In this document: positions 55,694 to 64,000 of the stretch, piece by piece
Layout: each line of letters starts with the position of its first letter
Position numbering within the stretch: position 1 is the stretch's first letter
Source of the DNA: Pseudomonas syringae
GTDB taxonomy: Bacteria; Pseudomonadota; Gammaproteobacteria; Pseudomonadales; Pseudomonadaceae
Length of the DNA stretch: 64,000 nucleotides
Assembly: GCF_000737245.1 (NCBI RefSeq)
Contig: NZ_JPQU01000067.1
Coordinates: 124,001-188,000, forward strand
Reading direction: 5' to 3'
The notes under the pieces: model-generated
Told to the model about the DNA's origin: nothing
What the model saw: only the letters and a program-made list of their open reading frames with translations
Databases searched by the model: none
Position numbers and translations under genes: made by a program

Positions 55694-57016
55694 TTAATTA
55701 CGCCAGCGCAAGAGATCGCCAATATAGGGCAACAGGCCCATAGGGTAGGTTTTGCCGTTGTAGTCAAAGGGCCGATTGTCGTCACTGCGCCAGAGCCAGG
55801 GATAGATCGGCCAGCTTGCAACCAATTCCCTGCGCGCACCAACGCCGGCAAACCAGCGATTCATGCTCTTGAATGCGCCATATCGGCAGTAACCGTTCAC
55901 TATCAGCTCAAAACTTTCCAGCTTCCAGGCGGATCCGTAAACACTGTTACCCACCTGATAAATATTGATTTCCGCCAGGTCGGTTATGGTCACGTGCTGT
56001 TTGCCCAGTAGCTCTCGGAAATCAAGTTCTTTGTTGACCCAGGCGCCACGTTGCGGAGCATCGAACAGCGTAACGACTTGGTGCGGATAACCTAACGCCA
56101 ACAAAATAGCGTCACCGGTGCCCGACCAGTAGTCATCGGACAGGCGAGCCATAACTTCAAGCTTATGCACCAGCATCTTTCCCGGTGCTCTGGGGCGATC
56201 AACTTCAGGTTCAGGTCTAGGGATGCCAAGTTTCCAGACTGCTTTATGCTTTTCGGAGACTTCGTAAGCGGGTTCCACGACGAGGGGAATGTCGCGGTTA
56301 TCGTCATAGCTGACGACACCCTGACCACCCACATTGAACAGCTCTCCTGTGGAAGTCAGCTGCCATTGCTGCTCCTGTAAGGAACTGTTTACAGGCTCGC
56401 AGACCAGCTTCCCGGCCTTCAAGGCCAGTCCAAGCTTGCTGTTTTGATGAATCAGCGCGCCCTTTTCGAATAGCCACGCATCTGGACGTGTCACTTCATC
56501 AGGTATCACGACCAGATTCAGAACCCCCGCCTCGTAAACCAATTGGCCGTGCTCATTGCACAAGGTAAACGCGCAACCCGGCAGCATGTCGAGCAACTGA
56601 TTATCTTCAGGGGACGGCGCTCTGCCGATCCAGCTGCGCACATTGAGAATGAACCAGGACTGTAAGTAATCGTCCTCTTGGCCCGGTTCTGAAAAAACCA
56701 GTGTCCGGTTGGATGAGTCACTTTGAATGACATTGACGTCCTTTATCCCTTCCAGAGAAATGACGCCGCTAATCATCAGCTCGGAATCGTAAGCCACCAT
56801 ACAAATCGCATCACGTTGATCCCGATAGCGGAAACACCAGTATTGATAGCCTTCGTACTCAATGACCGGCAAGTGCGGGCGGGATCCTCCAGGCCTGAGC
56901 ACATTATCTTGCGGAAATCCGCCACTTACGGTCGAACTGCAATAAGCCGGCGGCTGCGGCGCATGATTCGCAGGAATCCATCTGATGACCGGCTCATAAA
57001 TGGAAAAATTGTCCAA
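55694..57016 (-). CDS. Uncharacterised multidomain protein with lectin-like and PLAT-like regions
   Basis: 440 aa from a TTG at 57016 that follows AGGAGC by 6 nt. No signal peptide. Residues ~50-125 hold a pattern PVIEYEGYQYWCFRYRDQRD, beta-rich. Residues ~150-270 look like part of a ricin-type trefoil (WLFEKGALIHQNSKLGLALK, then the QxW string QEQQWQLTSTGELFNVGGQG). Residues ~285-390 resemble a PLAT domain (KLEVMARLSDDYWSGTGDAI, VTITDLAEINIYQVGNS, WKLESFELIVNG). The stop at 55694 is followed in frame by the SGHY-motif segment. Between tadA and a multicopper oxidase, and not part of the core order; probably acquired. Confidence 0.65.
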   Translation of the reverse strand: MDNFSIYEPVIRWIPANHAPQPPAYCSSTVSGGFPQDNVLRPGGSRPHLPVIEYEGYQYWCFRYRDQRDAICMVAYDSELMISGVISLEGIKDVNVIQSDSSNRTLVFSEPGQEDDYLQSWFILNVRSWIGRAPSPEDNQLLDMLPGCAFTLCNEHGQLVYEAGVLNLVVIPDEVTRPDAWLFEKGALIHQNSKLGLALKAGKLVCEPVNSSLQEQQWQLTSTGELFNVGGQGVVSYDDNRDIPLVVEPAYEVSEKHKAVWKLGIPRPEPEVDRPRAPGKMLVHKLEVMARLSDDYWSGTGDAILLALGYPHQVVTLFDAPQRGAWVNKELDFRELLGKQHVTITDLAEINIYQVGNSVYGSAWKLESFELIVNGYCRYGAFKSMNRWFAGVGARRELVASWPIYPWLWRSDDNRPFDYNGKTYPMGLLPYIGDLLRWRN

Positions 57017-57125
57017 TTAAACGCTCCTGTTGCTGTGAATTAAGGAGCGTTCAATAAAATACAAATTATTCGAGGCTGGGCGGTACTTATCTATCGGGAC
57101 TTATCTACCCGTGATGGGACAGCTC

Positions 57126-58499
57126 TTACGCAACCTCGATAGCCGCCATCAAACCGGTCTCCATGTGATCAATCACATGGCAATGGAACATCCACACGCC
57201 GGGGTTATCAGCGACCAACGCGACCTGGGCGCGCTCATTTTTGCCCAACAGGAATGTGTCGGTGAAGTACGGGATGATTTTTCTGCGATTGGAGGCGATG
57301 ACCTTGAAGCTCATTCCATGCAGATGGATCGGGTGCTGGTACTGGGTCATGTTCTTGAGTTCGAAAATATAGCTCTTGCCCAGTTCCAGCTTCGCAATGG
57401 GTCGATCCGCGCAGGTCTTGTCGGTGATATCCCAGGCCTGGCCGTTGATCTGCCACAAGCTCGGCGGTTTGCCGTTGTCGACATTGACCGACACCGAGCC
57501 GACCCATTCAAAATTGAAGTTGAGCTTCTCGGCATTTTCCAGATCAGGCTCCGCAACGGGATTGGCTGGCAGTTCCGGCGGCCACTCGCCAGGAGCCTCT
57601 GTGCTGGCAACCGAACGAAACGTGCCAAGACGCACAGGCCCATTACGAAAGGACAACTCTTCCCCGGCTGGGGGCGCCTTGATCGCCAGGCAAATGCGCA
57701 TGCCGGGGCCGAGCCAATAGTCCTTGCCCAGCGGACGCGGCTTGATCGGATTGCCATCCAGCGCGTAGATCTGCGCTTCAGCGCCCGGCAGGTTGAGGCG
57801 ATACGTCACGGTATTGTCGAGATTGAGAATCCGCACACGGGTGATTTGCCCGGCCGGCAGCTCGATAACCCCCTGAGGGATGCCATTAATGGTGGAGAGC
57901 CGCCCTGCCGTGCCTTCCCGAGCAGCCTCGCGGATCACACTGAATTCAGTGAACGCGCCCACCTCGTCCACATGCCAGCTTTTGAGGCTGACGGTGCGCT
58001 CATGCTTGAAACCGGTCGGCTCGCGCTCTTCGATAATCAACGGCCCGACCAGCCCGCGGCCCAGCTCTTCACTGCTGCTGACATGGGGGTGATACCAGTA
58101 GCTGCCAGCGTCGGGCACGCGAAACTTGTAATCGAAGTATTCGCCAGGCTTGACCGGCAATTGCGAGACATAGGGCACGCCGTCCATCTCAAGCGGCAAT
58201 CGAATCCCATGCCAGTGAATGGTGGTTTCCACTGGCAGGTGATTGATGAAGCGCAAACGCAGCCACTCACCTTGACGCACCCGCAATTCGGTACCCGGCG
58301 CAGAACCACCAAAAGCCCAGGCGGGCGTCTGATGTCCAGCCACCAGCTCAACATCCAGCGGCGCGGCGATCAATTCAAAGTCATGCCCTTCCCCCGGCCC
58401 GCGACGGCCCAGCCAATACCGGGAAGCACCGCCCGCTCCTAACCCCACTGCAGCAAGACCTACAAGGCCTCCGAGTATTTGTCGACGGGTAAAGGACAT
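57126..58499 (-). CDS. Tat-exported multicopper oxidase
   Basis: 457 aa. Twin-arginine signal MSFTRRQILGGLVGLAAVG, so it is folded and loaded with copper before export to the periplasm. Three cupredoxin domains with all four copper-binding motifs: TIHWHGIRLP, SYWYHPHVSS, HPIHLHGMSF and MFHCHVIDHMETGLM. Resembles the CueO/laccase group, but I see no Met-rich insertion, so Cu(I) oxidation is not assured. ATG 58499 with GAGGT upstream; the 25 codons before it are not part of the Tat signal. Confidence 0.93.
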   Translation of the reverse strand: MSFTRRQILGGLVGLAAVGLGAGGASRYWLGRRGPGEGHDFELIAAPLDVELVAGHQTPAWAFGGSAPGTELRVRQGEWLRLRFINHLPVETTIHWHGIRLPLEMDGVPYVSQLPVKPGEYFDYKFRVPDAGSYWYHPHVSSSEELGRGLVGPLIIEEREPTGFKHERTVSLKSWHVDEVGAFTEFSVIREAAREGTAGRLSTINGIPQGVIELPAGQITRVRILNLDNTVTYRLNLPGAEAQIYALDGNPIKPRPLGKDYWLGPGMRICLAIKAPPAGEELSFRNGPVRLGTFRSVASTEAPGEWPPELPANPVAEPDLENAEKLNFNFEWVGSVSVNVDNGKPPSLWQINGQAWDITDKTCADRPIAKLELGKSYIFELKNMTQYQHPIHLHGMSFKVIASNRRKIIPYFTDTFLLGKNERAQVALVADNPGVWMFHCHVIDHMETGLMAAIEVA

Positions 58500-58635
58500 A
58501 AGCGCAGGTACCTCAAAATCATCACGAGCCGCATCTGAGAGTCGATGCGAGGGGCGAATAAGATACACCTGCATTTGGGAAAAATTAAGCGTCGATATGT
58601 CGCAATGACCACGCTGCCAAATACTGCTTATAAAA

Positions 58636-58670
58636 AAGGCCGGGCAACCTCAACGGTTATCCCGGCCTTT
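58636..58670 (-). terminator. Rho-independent terminator upstream of the multicopper oxidase
   Basis: AAAGGCCGGG (58636-58645) pairs with CCCGGCCTTT (58661-58670); on the minus strand a TTTTTTAT tract follows. It ends the transcript of the small membrane-protein gene at 58694-59098. Confidence 0.9.
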
Positions 58671-58693
58671 CTGATCAATCATTCAGCGAACGG

Positions 58694-59098
58694 TCAATGC
58701 GGTACAAGCGACTTATCGCCGCGTGGCGTGAAAAACGCCAACGCCGCAGCAGCGATGAACAAGGCAGGCACATCACCGGCTAAATGGCCGAGATGGCTGA
58801 CTCCATCCGTTCCGACAACAAAAGACTGCCAGGTCATGATTGCTCCATGCACGACACTCGACCACACAGTGAACCAAATCAGACTCAAATGCTTCACCGG
58901 ATCACGCGATGCAATCAGCAAGAACACGCCAAGCGTCGCATAGATGCCGACGATCATTAGCGGATAGTCAGAATGCCCGCTGTGCCAAGCCCAACCGGAC
59001 GGCCACAGGATCATCAGCGGCCAGAACGCGAATACAGCGATCAGACCTACAACAATCAAAACAATACGCAAGGCAGCAAGTTGTTGGGTGTCGTTCAT
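58694..59098 (-). CDS. Small four-helix membrane protein of unknown function
   Basis: 134 aa with about four hydrophobic helices (LRIVLIVVGLIAVFAFWPLM; PLMIVGIYATLGVFLLIA; HLSLIWFTVWSSVVHGAIM; DVPALFIAAAALAFF). Resembles the DUF6632-type family. GGAG lies 6 nt before the ATG, and it has its own terminator. No functional clue in the neighbours. Confidence 0.75.
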   Translation of the reverse strand: MNDTQQLAALRIVLIVVGLIAVFAFWPLMILWPSGWAWHSGHSDYPLMIVGIYATLGVFLLIASRDPVKHLSLIWFTVWSSVVHGAIMTWQSFVVGTDGVSHLGHLAGDVPALFIAAAALAFFTPRGDKSLVPH

Positions 59099-59254
59099 GG
59101 CCGGCTCCTTGTTGCGGCAGGTGAATCGCCGTCACTGGACACCAGTGAGTATAGAACTCTCTCAAACGCATATCTCGTCAACCAATACCGTCAGTCTTTT
59201 TGGCGGTATCAGGCATCGCACTTCATTGGTCTATCCATGAACTCCCCTGCGCGG

Positions 59255-59812
59255 TCAGTTTCCGGCGGCGTCTTTTTTGGGAACGCCAATGGCTTTGCGC
59301 TCACCCGATGCAGAGACTTCGTATACGCTCATGACCCACGTGTCGCCGACCACGGTTTCTACCAGGTAATTCTTCTTGGCTTGCGGCGTGAATTGCTGCG
59401 CTACAGGCTGCTCCTTGTCGAACGGCGTAGGCATGGGAATACCATTGAAGGTAAACGGTTTGACCTTGACCACACCTTCTACGTACATCGTTTTATCAGC
59501 CTCGACCAACTTACTGATGCTGTCAGTACCACCGGCCATTTTCTTCAGATAAGCCGGTATGCGCTTGAAGTAAGCAGAGTCATAAACCCGATCACCCGCA
59601 CTCTCAAATCCACCATTGGCATACCAGTACGTGTAGCTGACAGGATGGCCACCCTCGCCGCCTATGGTGCGGAAAGTCACGCTCGCTTGATGGTCATTCA
59701 TGGCCAGCGGAACTACTGGTTCTGAAGTTAGATCACCCGCCTGACGGCTGCTGCAGCCGGTCATGACAAGCGCGAAAGTGAGTGCTAGCGGAAGCGCCAA
59801 AGAAGTTTTCAT
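59255..59812 (-). CDS. Uncharacterised lipoprotein
   Basis: 185 aa. Signal peptide MKTSLALPLALTFALVMTGC with lipobox VMTGC-SS. The rest is soluble and beta-rich (VTFRTIGGEGGHPVSYTYWY; NYLVETVVGDTWVMSVYEVS). No known domain recognised. Isolated gene; the next 281 bp to the guaA terminator hold nothing I can identify. Confidence 0.75.
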   Translation of the reverse strand: MKTSLALPLALTFALVMTGCSSRQAGDLTSEPVVPLAMNDHQASVTFRTIGGEGGHPVSYTYWYANGGFESAGDRVYDSAYFKRIPAYLKKMAGGTDSISKLVEADKTMYVEGVVKVKPFTFNGIPMPTPFDKEQPVAQQFTPQAKKNYLVETVVGDTWVMSVYEVSASGERKAIGVPKKDAAGN

Positions 59813-60093
59813 TCGATCCCTGAACAGGCTTTAAGAAGGCCTGTATAGAGCGGTTTGTAGGGCGAAGGTTCCCTGTACAGGTCGACGGGAAAGGGTTAAG
59901 CACTGAAGGAAATTCGACGATTTCGATGGTTTTAGCCCCTCACCGTTTCAGGCCGTCGGTGGTTTGCGGAGCCTGACCCAAGACCCAACTGGACAGGGTA
60001 TCGATGTGATTTACCGATGATGCCTGCACCGCGCGCCATGACCTGCGCCCGAACCTCATTTCTAGCGCAGAACGTCTTGGATCTCAGCCACAG

Positions 60094-60119
60094 AAAAGCC
60101 CGCTATTACGCGGGCTTTT
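60094..60119 (-). terminator. Rho-independent terminator of guaBA
   Basis: AAAAGCCCGC (60094-60103) pairs with GCGGGCTTTT (60110-60119), 18 bp after the guaA stop on the minus strand. Confidence 0.92.
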
Positions 60120-60137
60120 AGGTTTAGCTATGCGGGA

Positions 60138-61715
60138 TCATTCCCACTCAATGGTCGCCGGCGGCTTGCTCGACACGTCATACGTCACGCGGGAGATGCC
60201 TTCGATTTCGTTGATGATCCGGCCGCTGACGGTTTCCAGCAGCTCGTAAGGCAGGTGCGCCCAACGTGCGGTCATGAAGTCGATGGTTTCCACGGCGCGC
60301 AGTGCGACAACCCAGGCGTAACGACGGCCATCGCCAACGACGCCAACCGATTTGACCGGCTGAAACACCACGAAAGCCTGGCTGACTTTGTGGTACCAGT
60401 CGGCTTTGCGCAGTTCTTCAATGAAGATGTGGTCGGCACGACGCAACAGGTCGGCGTATTCCTTTTTCACTTCACCGAGGATCCGTACACCAAGGCCTGG
60501 GCCAGGGAATGGGTGACGGTAGACCATGTCGTACGGCAGGCCGAGTTCCAGACCCAGGCGACGCACTTCGTCCTTGAAGAGCTCGCGCAGTGGCTCGACC
60601 AGTTTGAGGTTCATTTCTTCCGGCAGGCCGCCCACGTTGTGGTGCGACTTGATCACATGAGCCTTGCCGCTTTTCGCGCCGGCTGATTCGATGACATCCG
60701 GATAGATCGTGCCCTGAGCCAGGAACTTGATGTTGTCCAGCTTGCAGGATTCCGCATCGAATACATCGATGAAGGTACGACCGATGATCTTGCGCTTTTT
60801 CTCCGGGTCGCTTTCGCCGGCCAGATTGTCGAGGAACTGATCCTGAGCATTGGCGCGGATCACTTTGACACCCATATTCTCGGCGAACATGGCCATCACT
60901 TGCTCGCCTTCGTGCAGACGCAGCAAGCCGTTATCGACGAATACACAGGTCAGCTGATCACCAATGGCCTTGTGCAGCAGCGCTGCGACCACAGATGAGT
61001 CAACGCCGCCGGACAAGCCCAGCAGTACGTTGTCAGTACCGACCTGAGCGCGAACCTGAGCGATGGCGTCTTCAGCAATCTTCGAGGGAGTCCACAGCGC
61101 TTCGCAACCACAAATATCGAGGACGAAGCGCGACAGGATGCGGCCGCCCTGCTTGGTGTGGGTCACTTCCGGGTGGAACTGCACGCCGTAATAGCCACGA
61201 GTATCGTTGGCCATGCCAGCAATCGGGCAGCTCGGGGTGCTCGCCAGAATGTGGAAGTCTTCTGGCAGCTCGGTGACCTTGTCACCGTGGCTCATCCATA
61301 CGTCGAGGCCGAACAGGCCATCGGCGTCGATGTGGTCTTCGATGCCATCGAGCAGGCGGCTCTTGCCGACTACGTCAACGCGGGCGTAGCCGAATTCACG
61401 CAGCTCAGAACCTGCAACCTTGCCGCCCAACTGCTCGGCCATGGTCTGCATGCCGTAGCAGATACCGAAAACAGGCACGCCCAGGTCAAATACCGCTTGC
61501 GGGCAGCGCGGGCTGTTGGCTTCGTGTACAGACTCGGGACCGCCGGCGAGGATCACGCCTTTTGGAGCGAACTCGCGAATGGCTTCGTCGTCCATGTCGA
61601 ACGGATGCAGCTCGCAATACACGCCGATTTCACGCACGCGGCGGGCGATCAGTTGGGTGTACTGGGAACCGAAGTCGAGGATCAGGATGCGGTGGGCGTG
61701 AATGTCGATGGACAT
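60138..61715 (-). CDS. guaA: GMP synthase (glutamine-hydrolysing)
   Basis: 525 aa. Converts XMP to GMP. N-terminal class I amidotransferase with nucleophile Cys in GICYGMQTMAEQLGG and His in GVQFHPEVTHTKQG; ATP pyrophosphatase PP-loop LLGLSGGVDSSVVAALLHKA; C-terminal dimerisation domain ending SKPPATIEWE. Normal length. Downstream of guaB with a 129-bp gap that contains a repeat element. Confidence 0.98.
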   Translation of the reverse strand: MSIDIHAHRILILDFGSQYTQLIARRVREIGVYCELHPFDMDDEAIREFAPKGVILAGGPESVHEANSPRCPQAVFDLGVPVFGICYGMQTMAEQLGGKVAGSELREFGYARVDVVGKSRLLDGIEDHIDADGLFGLDVWMSHGDKVTELPEDFHILASTPSCPIAGMANDTRGYYGVQFHPEVTHTKQGGRILSRFVLDICGCEALWTPSKIAEDAIAQVRAQVGTDNVLLGLSGGVDSSVVAALLHKAIGDQLTCVFVDNGLLRLHEGEQVMAMFAENMGVKVIRANAQDQFLDNLAGESDPEKKRKIIGRTFIDVFDAESCKLDNIKFLAQGTIYPDVIESAGAKSGKAHVIKSHHNVGGLPEEMNLKLVEPLRELFKDEVRRLGLELGLPYDMVYRHPFPGPGLGVRILGEVKKEYADLLRRADHIFIEELRKADWYHKVSQAFVVFQPVKSVGVVGDGRRYAWVVALRAVETIDFMTARWAHLPYELLETVSGRIINEIEGISRVTYDVSSKPPATIEWE

Positions 61716-61728
61716 GGGAAAGGCTCTG

Positions 61729-61842
61729 AAGAGCAGCTGCGAGCTTCAAGCCGCAAGCTGCAAGCTAATCGGGATGTACGCGATGGCTGCGTCACCACAG
61801 CCATCGCTTGCAGCTAGAAGCTTGAAGCTTATAGCTGGTCGG
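61729..61842. repeat. Inverted heptad-repeat element between guaB and guaA
   Basis: AGCTGCGAGCTTCAAGCCGC followed by AAGCTGCAAGCT on one side, and CGCTTGCAGCTAGAAGCTTG followed by AAGCTTATAGCTGG on the other, in opposite orientation. Heptads are variants of GCAAGCT. The middle also carries TGGCTG/CAGCCA. Same kind as the hom-thrC element. Confidence 0.8.
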
Positions 61843-61844
61843 CT

Positions 61845-63314
61845 TTAGCCGACCCTGTAATTAGGCGCTTCCTTGGTGATCTGCACGTCATGGACGTGGG
61901 ATTCAGCCATACCGGCACCGGTGATACGCACGAATTCAGGCTTGGTGCGCATTTCTTCAATGTCGGCACTGCCGGTGTAACCCATGGAGGAGCGCAGGCC
62001 ACCCATCAATTGATGGATGATCGCTGCCAGCGAACCTTTATAGGCAACACGGCCTTCGATACCTTCCGGCACCAGCTTCTCGGCGCCTTCGGACGAATCC
62101 TGGAAGTAACGATCCGAAGAACCTTGAGCCTGGGACATGGCCCCCAGCGAGCCCATGCCGCGGTAAGCCTTGTACGAACGACCCTGGAACAGCTCGATTT
62201 CGCCTGGTGCTTCTTCAGTACCGGCAAACATCGAACCCATCATCACGCAGCTTGCGCCAGCAACGATGGCCTTGGACAGGTCGCCGGAAAAACGGATACC
62301 GCCGTCAGCGATCAACGGAACGCCGGTGCCTTCAAGGGCTGCGGCAACGTTGGCGATGGCGCTGATCTGCGGAACGCCGACACCAGCAACGATGCGGGTG
62401 GTGCAGATCGAGCCAGGGCCGATACCGACTTTGACCGCGTCAGCGCCAGCAGCAACCAGTGCCTTGGCAGCAGCGCCGGTAGCGATGTTGCCGCCGATGA
62501 CCTGGACTTCAGGGAAGTTTTCTTTTACCCAGCGAACGCGGTCGATCACGCCTTTGGAGTGACCGTGAGCAGTGTCGACAACGACAACGTCAACCCCAGC
62601 GGCAACCAGTGCGGTAACGCGCTCGCCAGTGTCCTTGCCAGTACCGACCGCAGCGCCGACACGCAGCCGACCCTGGTCATCCTTGCTTGCCAGCGGATAG
62701 GCCTTGGCTTTTTCGATGTCCTTGACGGTCATCATGCCCTTGAGCGCGAAATGACCATCGACGATCAGGACTTTTTCCAGGCGGTGCTTGTGCAGCAGCT
62801 CGCGCACTTCATTCTTGTCGGCGCCTTCACGCACAGTGACAAGACGCTCTTTAGGCGTCATCACTTCACGTACAGGAACATCCAGACGGTTTTCGAAGCG
62901 CACGTCGCGAGAAGTCACGATGCCGACCAGGTCGCCATTGTGCAGCACAGGTACACCGGAAATATTGTGCAGGCGGGTGAGTTCGAACAGGTCACGTACC
63001 GTGGCATCAGCCTCGATGGTGATCGGATCCTTGACAACACCGGCTTCGAACTTCTTGACCTTGCGGACTTCGGCAGCTTGCTGCTCGACGGTCATGTTTT
63101 TGTGGATCACACCGATACCGCCTTCCTGAGCCATGGCAATTGCCAGACGGGCTTCAGTCACGGTGTCCATGGCAGCGGAAACCAGAGGGATATTCAGTTC
63201 GATGCCACGGGTCAAACGGGTTTTCAGACTGACTTCGTTAGGAAGTACCTCGGAATAACCGGGCACAAGGAGAATGTCGTCGAAAGTAAGTGCTTCTTGG
63301 CTGATACGCAGCAT
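61845..63314 (-). CDS. guaB: IMP dehydrogenase
   Basis: 489 aa. Oxidises IMP to XMP, the first step to GMP. TIM barrel with a CBS-pair insertion (about 95-205) and the catalytic Cys loop KVGIGPGSICTTRIVAGVGV; flap region ends in SSMGYTGSADIEEMRT. Start MLRISQEALTFDDILLVPG at 63314 is the canonical N terminus; 17 extra in-frame codons upstream overlap the promoter. Confidence 0.98.
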   Translation of the reverse strand: MLRISQEALTFDDILLVPGYSEVLPNEVSLKTRLTRGIELNIPLVSAAMDTVTEARLAIAMAQEGGIGVIHKNMTVEQQAAEVRKVKKFEAGVVKDPITIEADATVRDLFELTRLHNISGVPVLHNGDLVGIVTSRDVRFENRLDVPVREVMTPKERLVTVREGADKNEVRELLHKHRLEKVLIVDGHFALKGMMTVKDIEKAKAYPLASKDDQGRLRVGAAVGTGKDTGERVTALVAAGVDVVVVDTAHGHSKGVIDRVRWVKENFPEVQVIGGNIATGAAAKALVAAGADAVKVGIGPGSICTTRIVAGVGVPQISAIANVAAALEGTGVPLIADGGIRFSGDLSKAIVAGASCVMMGSMFAGTEEAPGEIELFQGRSYKAYRGMGSLGAMSQAQGSSDRYFQDSSEGAEKLVPEGIEGRVAYKGSLAAIIHQLMGGLRSSMGYTGSADIEEMRTKPEFVRITGAGMAESHVHDVQITKEAPNYRVG

Positions 63315-63350
63315 CGCGGGGGCTCCCGAGCGGGAAATTGGAAGCGCGCC

Positions 63351-63379
63351 ATTATACCCAGACACCCCCGCCGGCTCAA
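63351..63379 (-). promoter_or_regulatory. Sigma70-type promoter of guaBA
   Basis: On the minus strand: TTGAGC (63374-63379), 17-bp spacer, TATAAT (63351-63356), about 30 bp before the guaB ATG. Confidence 0.75.
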
Positions 63380-63408
63380 CGTAAACCTCAGCCTATTATC
63401 AAAGGCAT

Positions 63409-63966
63409 TTATAGGCGCACTTTGACGAAGGAGACCGGACGATCCAGACGTTCGGCGAAACCATCCAGAAAGCTCTGTTTGAAGGAAGCATCCAGCCAGT
63501 CGTTGAAGATGAAACCCAGATTGGAAAAGCCGCAGGGTTCGAGGAACAGGAAGCCGTTGATATCGTCTTCATGTCCGCATTCCGGGCAGATGAAGTTATC
63601 GGTATGCCCCGGCATCCACTCCTCCAGGCTGTCAAAAAGCGCTTCGCCGATTTCCTTGCGGCATTCCGGGCAGCCGACTTCCTCGGCAAAATCCTTGAGG
63701 GGGGTGAAGATGCAGCGCTTGGTGACGATTTCCAGTCCATTGACCGGCTTGCCGAACGGCAGCGCTTCAGGATTCTCGACCACTGCACGGGCTCCCGGGG
63801 CAATGGCGTACGCCATTTTGTTATAGGTGCGACCGCAGGTGGTCAGTTCAGGCTCGACCACATTGAGCTTGACCAGCCAACGCAGGATCAGGCGGGCCCG
63901 AGCCTCACGTCCGGGATAACCGGAAATTTGCGGGACGATAATGCTTTGGCTGTTCATGGAGGACAT
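63409..63966 (-). CDS. Uncharacterised zinc-ribbon protein
   Basis: 185 aa (or 182 from an ATG three codons in). Two CPEC pairs (EVGCPECRKEIGEALF; NFICPECGHEDDINGFLF) form a probable zinc ribbon in the middle to C-terminal part; the N-terminal half (PGREARARLILRWLVKLNVV, NKMAYAIAPGARAVVENPE) looks like a small helical domain. Cytoplasmic; function not recognised. It is upstream of the guaB promoter on the same strand. Confidence 0.75.
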   Translation of the reverse strand: MSSMNSQSIIVPQISGYPGREARARLILRWLVKLNVVEPELTTCGRTYNKMAYAIAPGARAVVENPEALPFGKPVNGLEIVTKRCIFTPLKDFAEEVGCPECRKEIGEALFDSLEEWMPGHTDNFICPECGHEDDINGFLFLEPCGFSNLGFIFNDWLDASFKQSFLDGFAERLDRPVSFVKVRL

Positions 63967-64000
63967 TCACTGATCTACGCTCAAAGGCGGCAGCTTAATA

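Noticed and set aside
57111..58442. 443-codon plus-strand ORF opposite the multicopper oxidase
   Set aside because: Antisense shadow; the oxidase has all copper motifs and a Tat signal.
61890..63425. 511-codon plus-strand ORF opposite guaB
   Set aside because: Antisense of guaB; codon pattern and motifs belong to the minus strand.

Overview
The window is a stretch of Pseudomonas chromosome, most likely from the P. fluorescens/P. syringae side of the genus. The evidence is moderate-high GC, a full Wsp surface-sensing operon, Pseudomonas-type REP sequences (GTGGGAGCGGTGCTTGC and GTAGGAGCGAGCTTGC families) in many intergenic gaps, a DUF3509 gene, and a core gene order I recognise from Pseudomonas genomes: wsp, prfB, lysS; recJ; thrC, hom, dsbC, xerD; rplS, trmD, rimM, rpsP, ffh; purT; purL, mltF; tadA; guaBA. 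No tRNA, rRNA, CRISPR array, prophage or complete insertion sequence was seen.

Layout. 1-5437 (minus strand): a partial DUF1704/QEGLA-motif metalloprotease-like gene, a lipoprotein, a TetR regulator, lysS, and prfB with its programmed +1 frameshift. 5438-6772: a 1.3 kb gene-free block in which two diverged ~280-320 bp inverted arms flank a cluster of REP sequences. 6773-15391: the complete wspABCDEFR operon (chemosensory control of a GGDEF diguanylate cyclase), mostly with overlapping genes. 15392-22393: REP cluster, a TerB/DUF533 protein, then a putrescine/GABA-type module (ydcSTUV-like ABC importer plus aminobutyraldehyde dehydrogenase patD) with a perfect 33-bp inverted repeat between its first two genes. 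22596-26204: an Old Yellow Enzyme-type flavoprotein, recJ and yaeQ.

26471-30995 is accessory: a periplasmic binding protein, a DUF3509 protein, a LuxR-type response regulator, and a BvgS-like sensor that has lost its whole kinase half. 31053-39454: thrC, hom, dsbC, xerD, the rpsP-rimM-trmD-rplS ribosomal operon and ffh. 39665-48977: a CcsA-like membrane protein, a CorC/CNNM protein, an MHS-family transporter with a long leader, an orphan WbqC-family gene, purT, a queuosine-precursor-transporter-like protein, a DUF1289 protein, two Nudix hydrolases, an L,D-transpeptidase and a NIF3-like protein. 48982-55172: purL, mltF and tadA. 55268-57016: an unusual locus, apparently one ~580-codon gene cut by an in-frame TAA, with a lectin/PLAT-like first part and a C-terminal SGHY-motif domain. 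57126-63966: a Tat-exported multicopper oxidase, two small uncharacterised genes, guaA, guaB and a zinc-ribbon protein.

Most of the window is housekeeping. The points most worth following are the interrupted PLAT-like/SGHY gene, the kinase-less BvgS homologue beside an intact response regulator, the inverted-arm element with compensatory hairpin changes, an unusual REP subfamily carrying a TTGGTCTGGG core, and small heptad-repeat elements placed between operon partners (thrC-hom, guaB-guaA).
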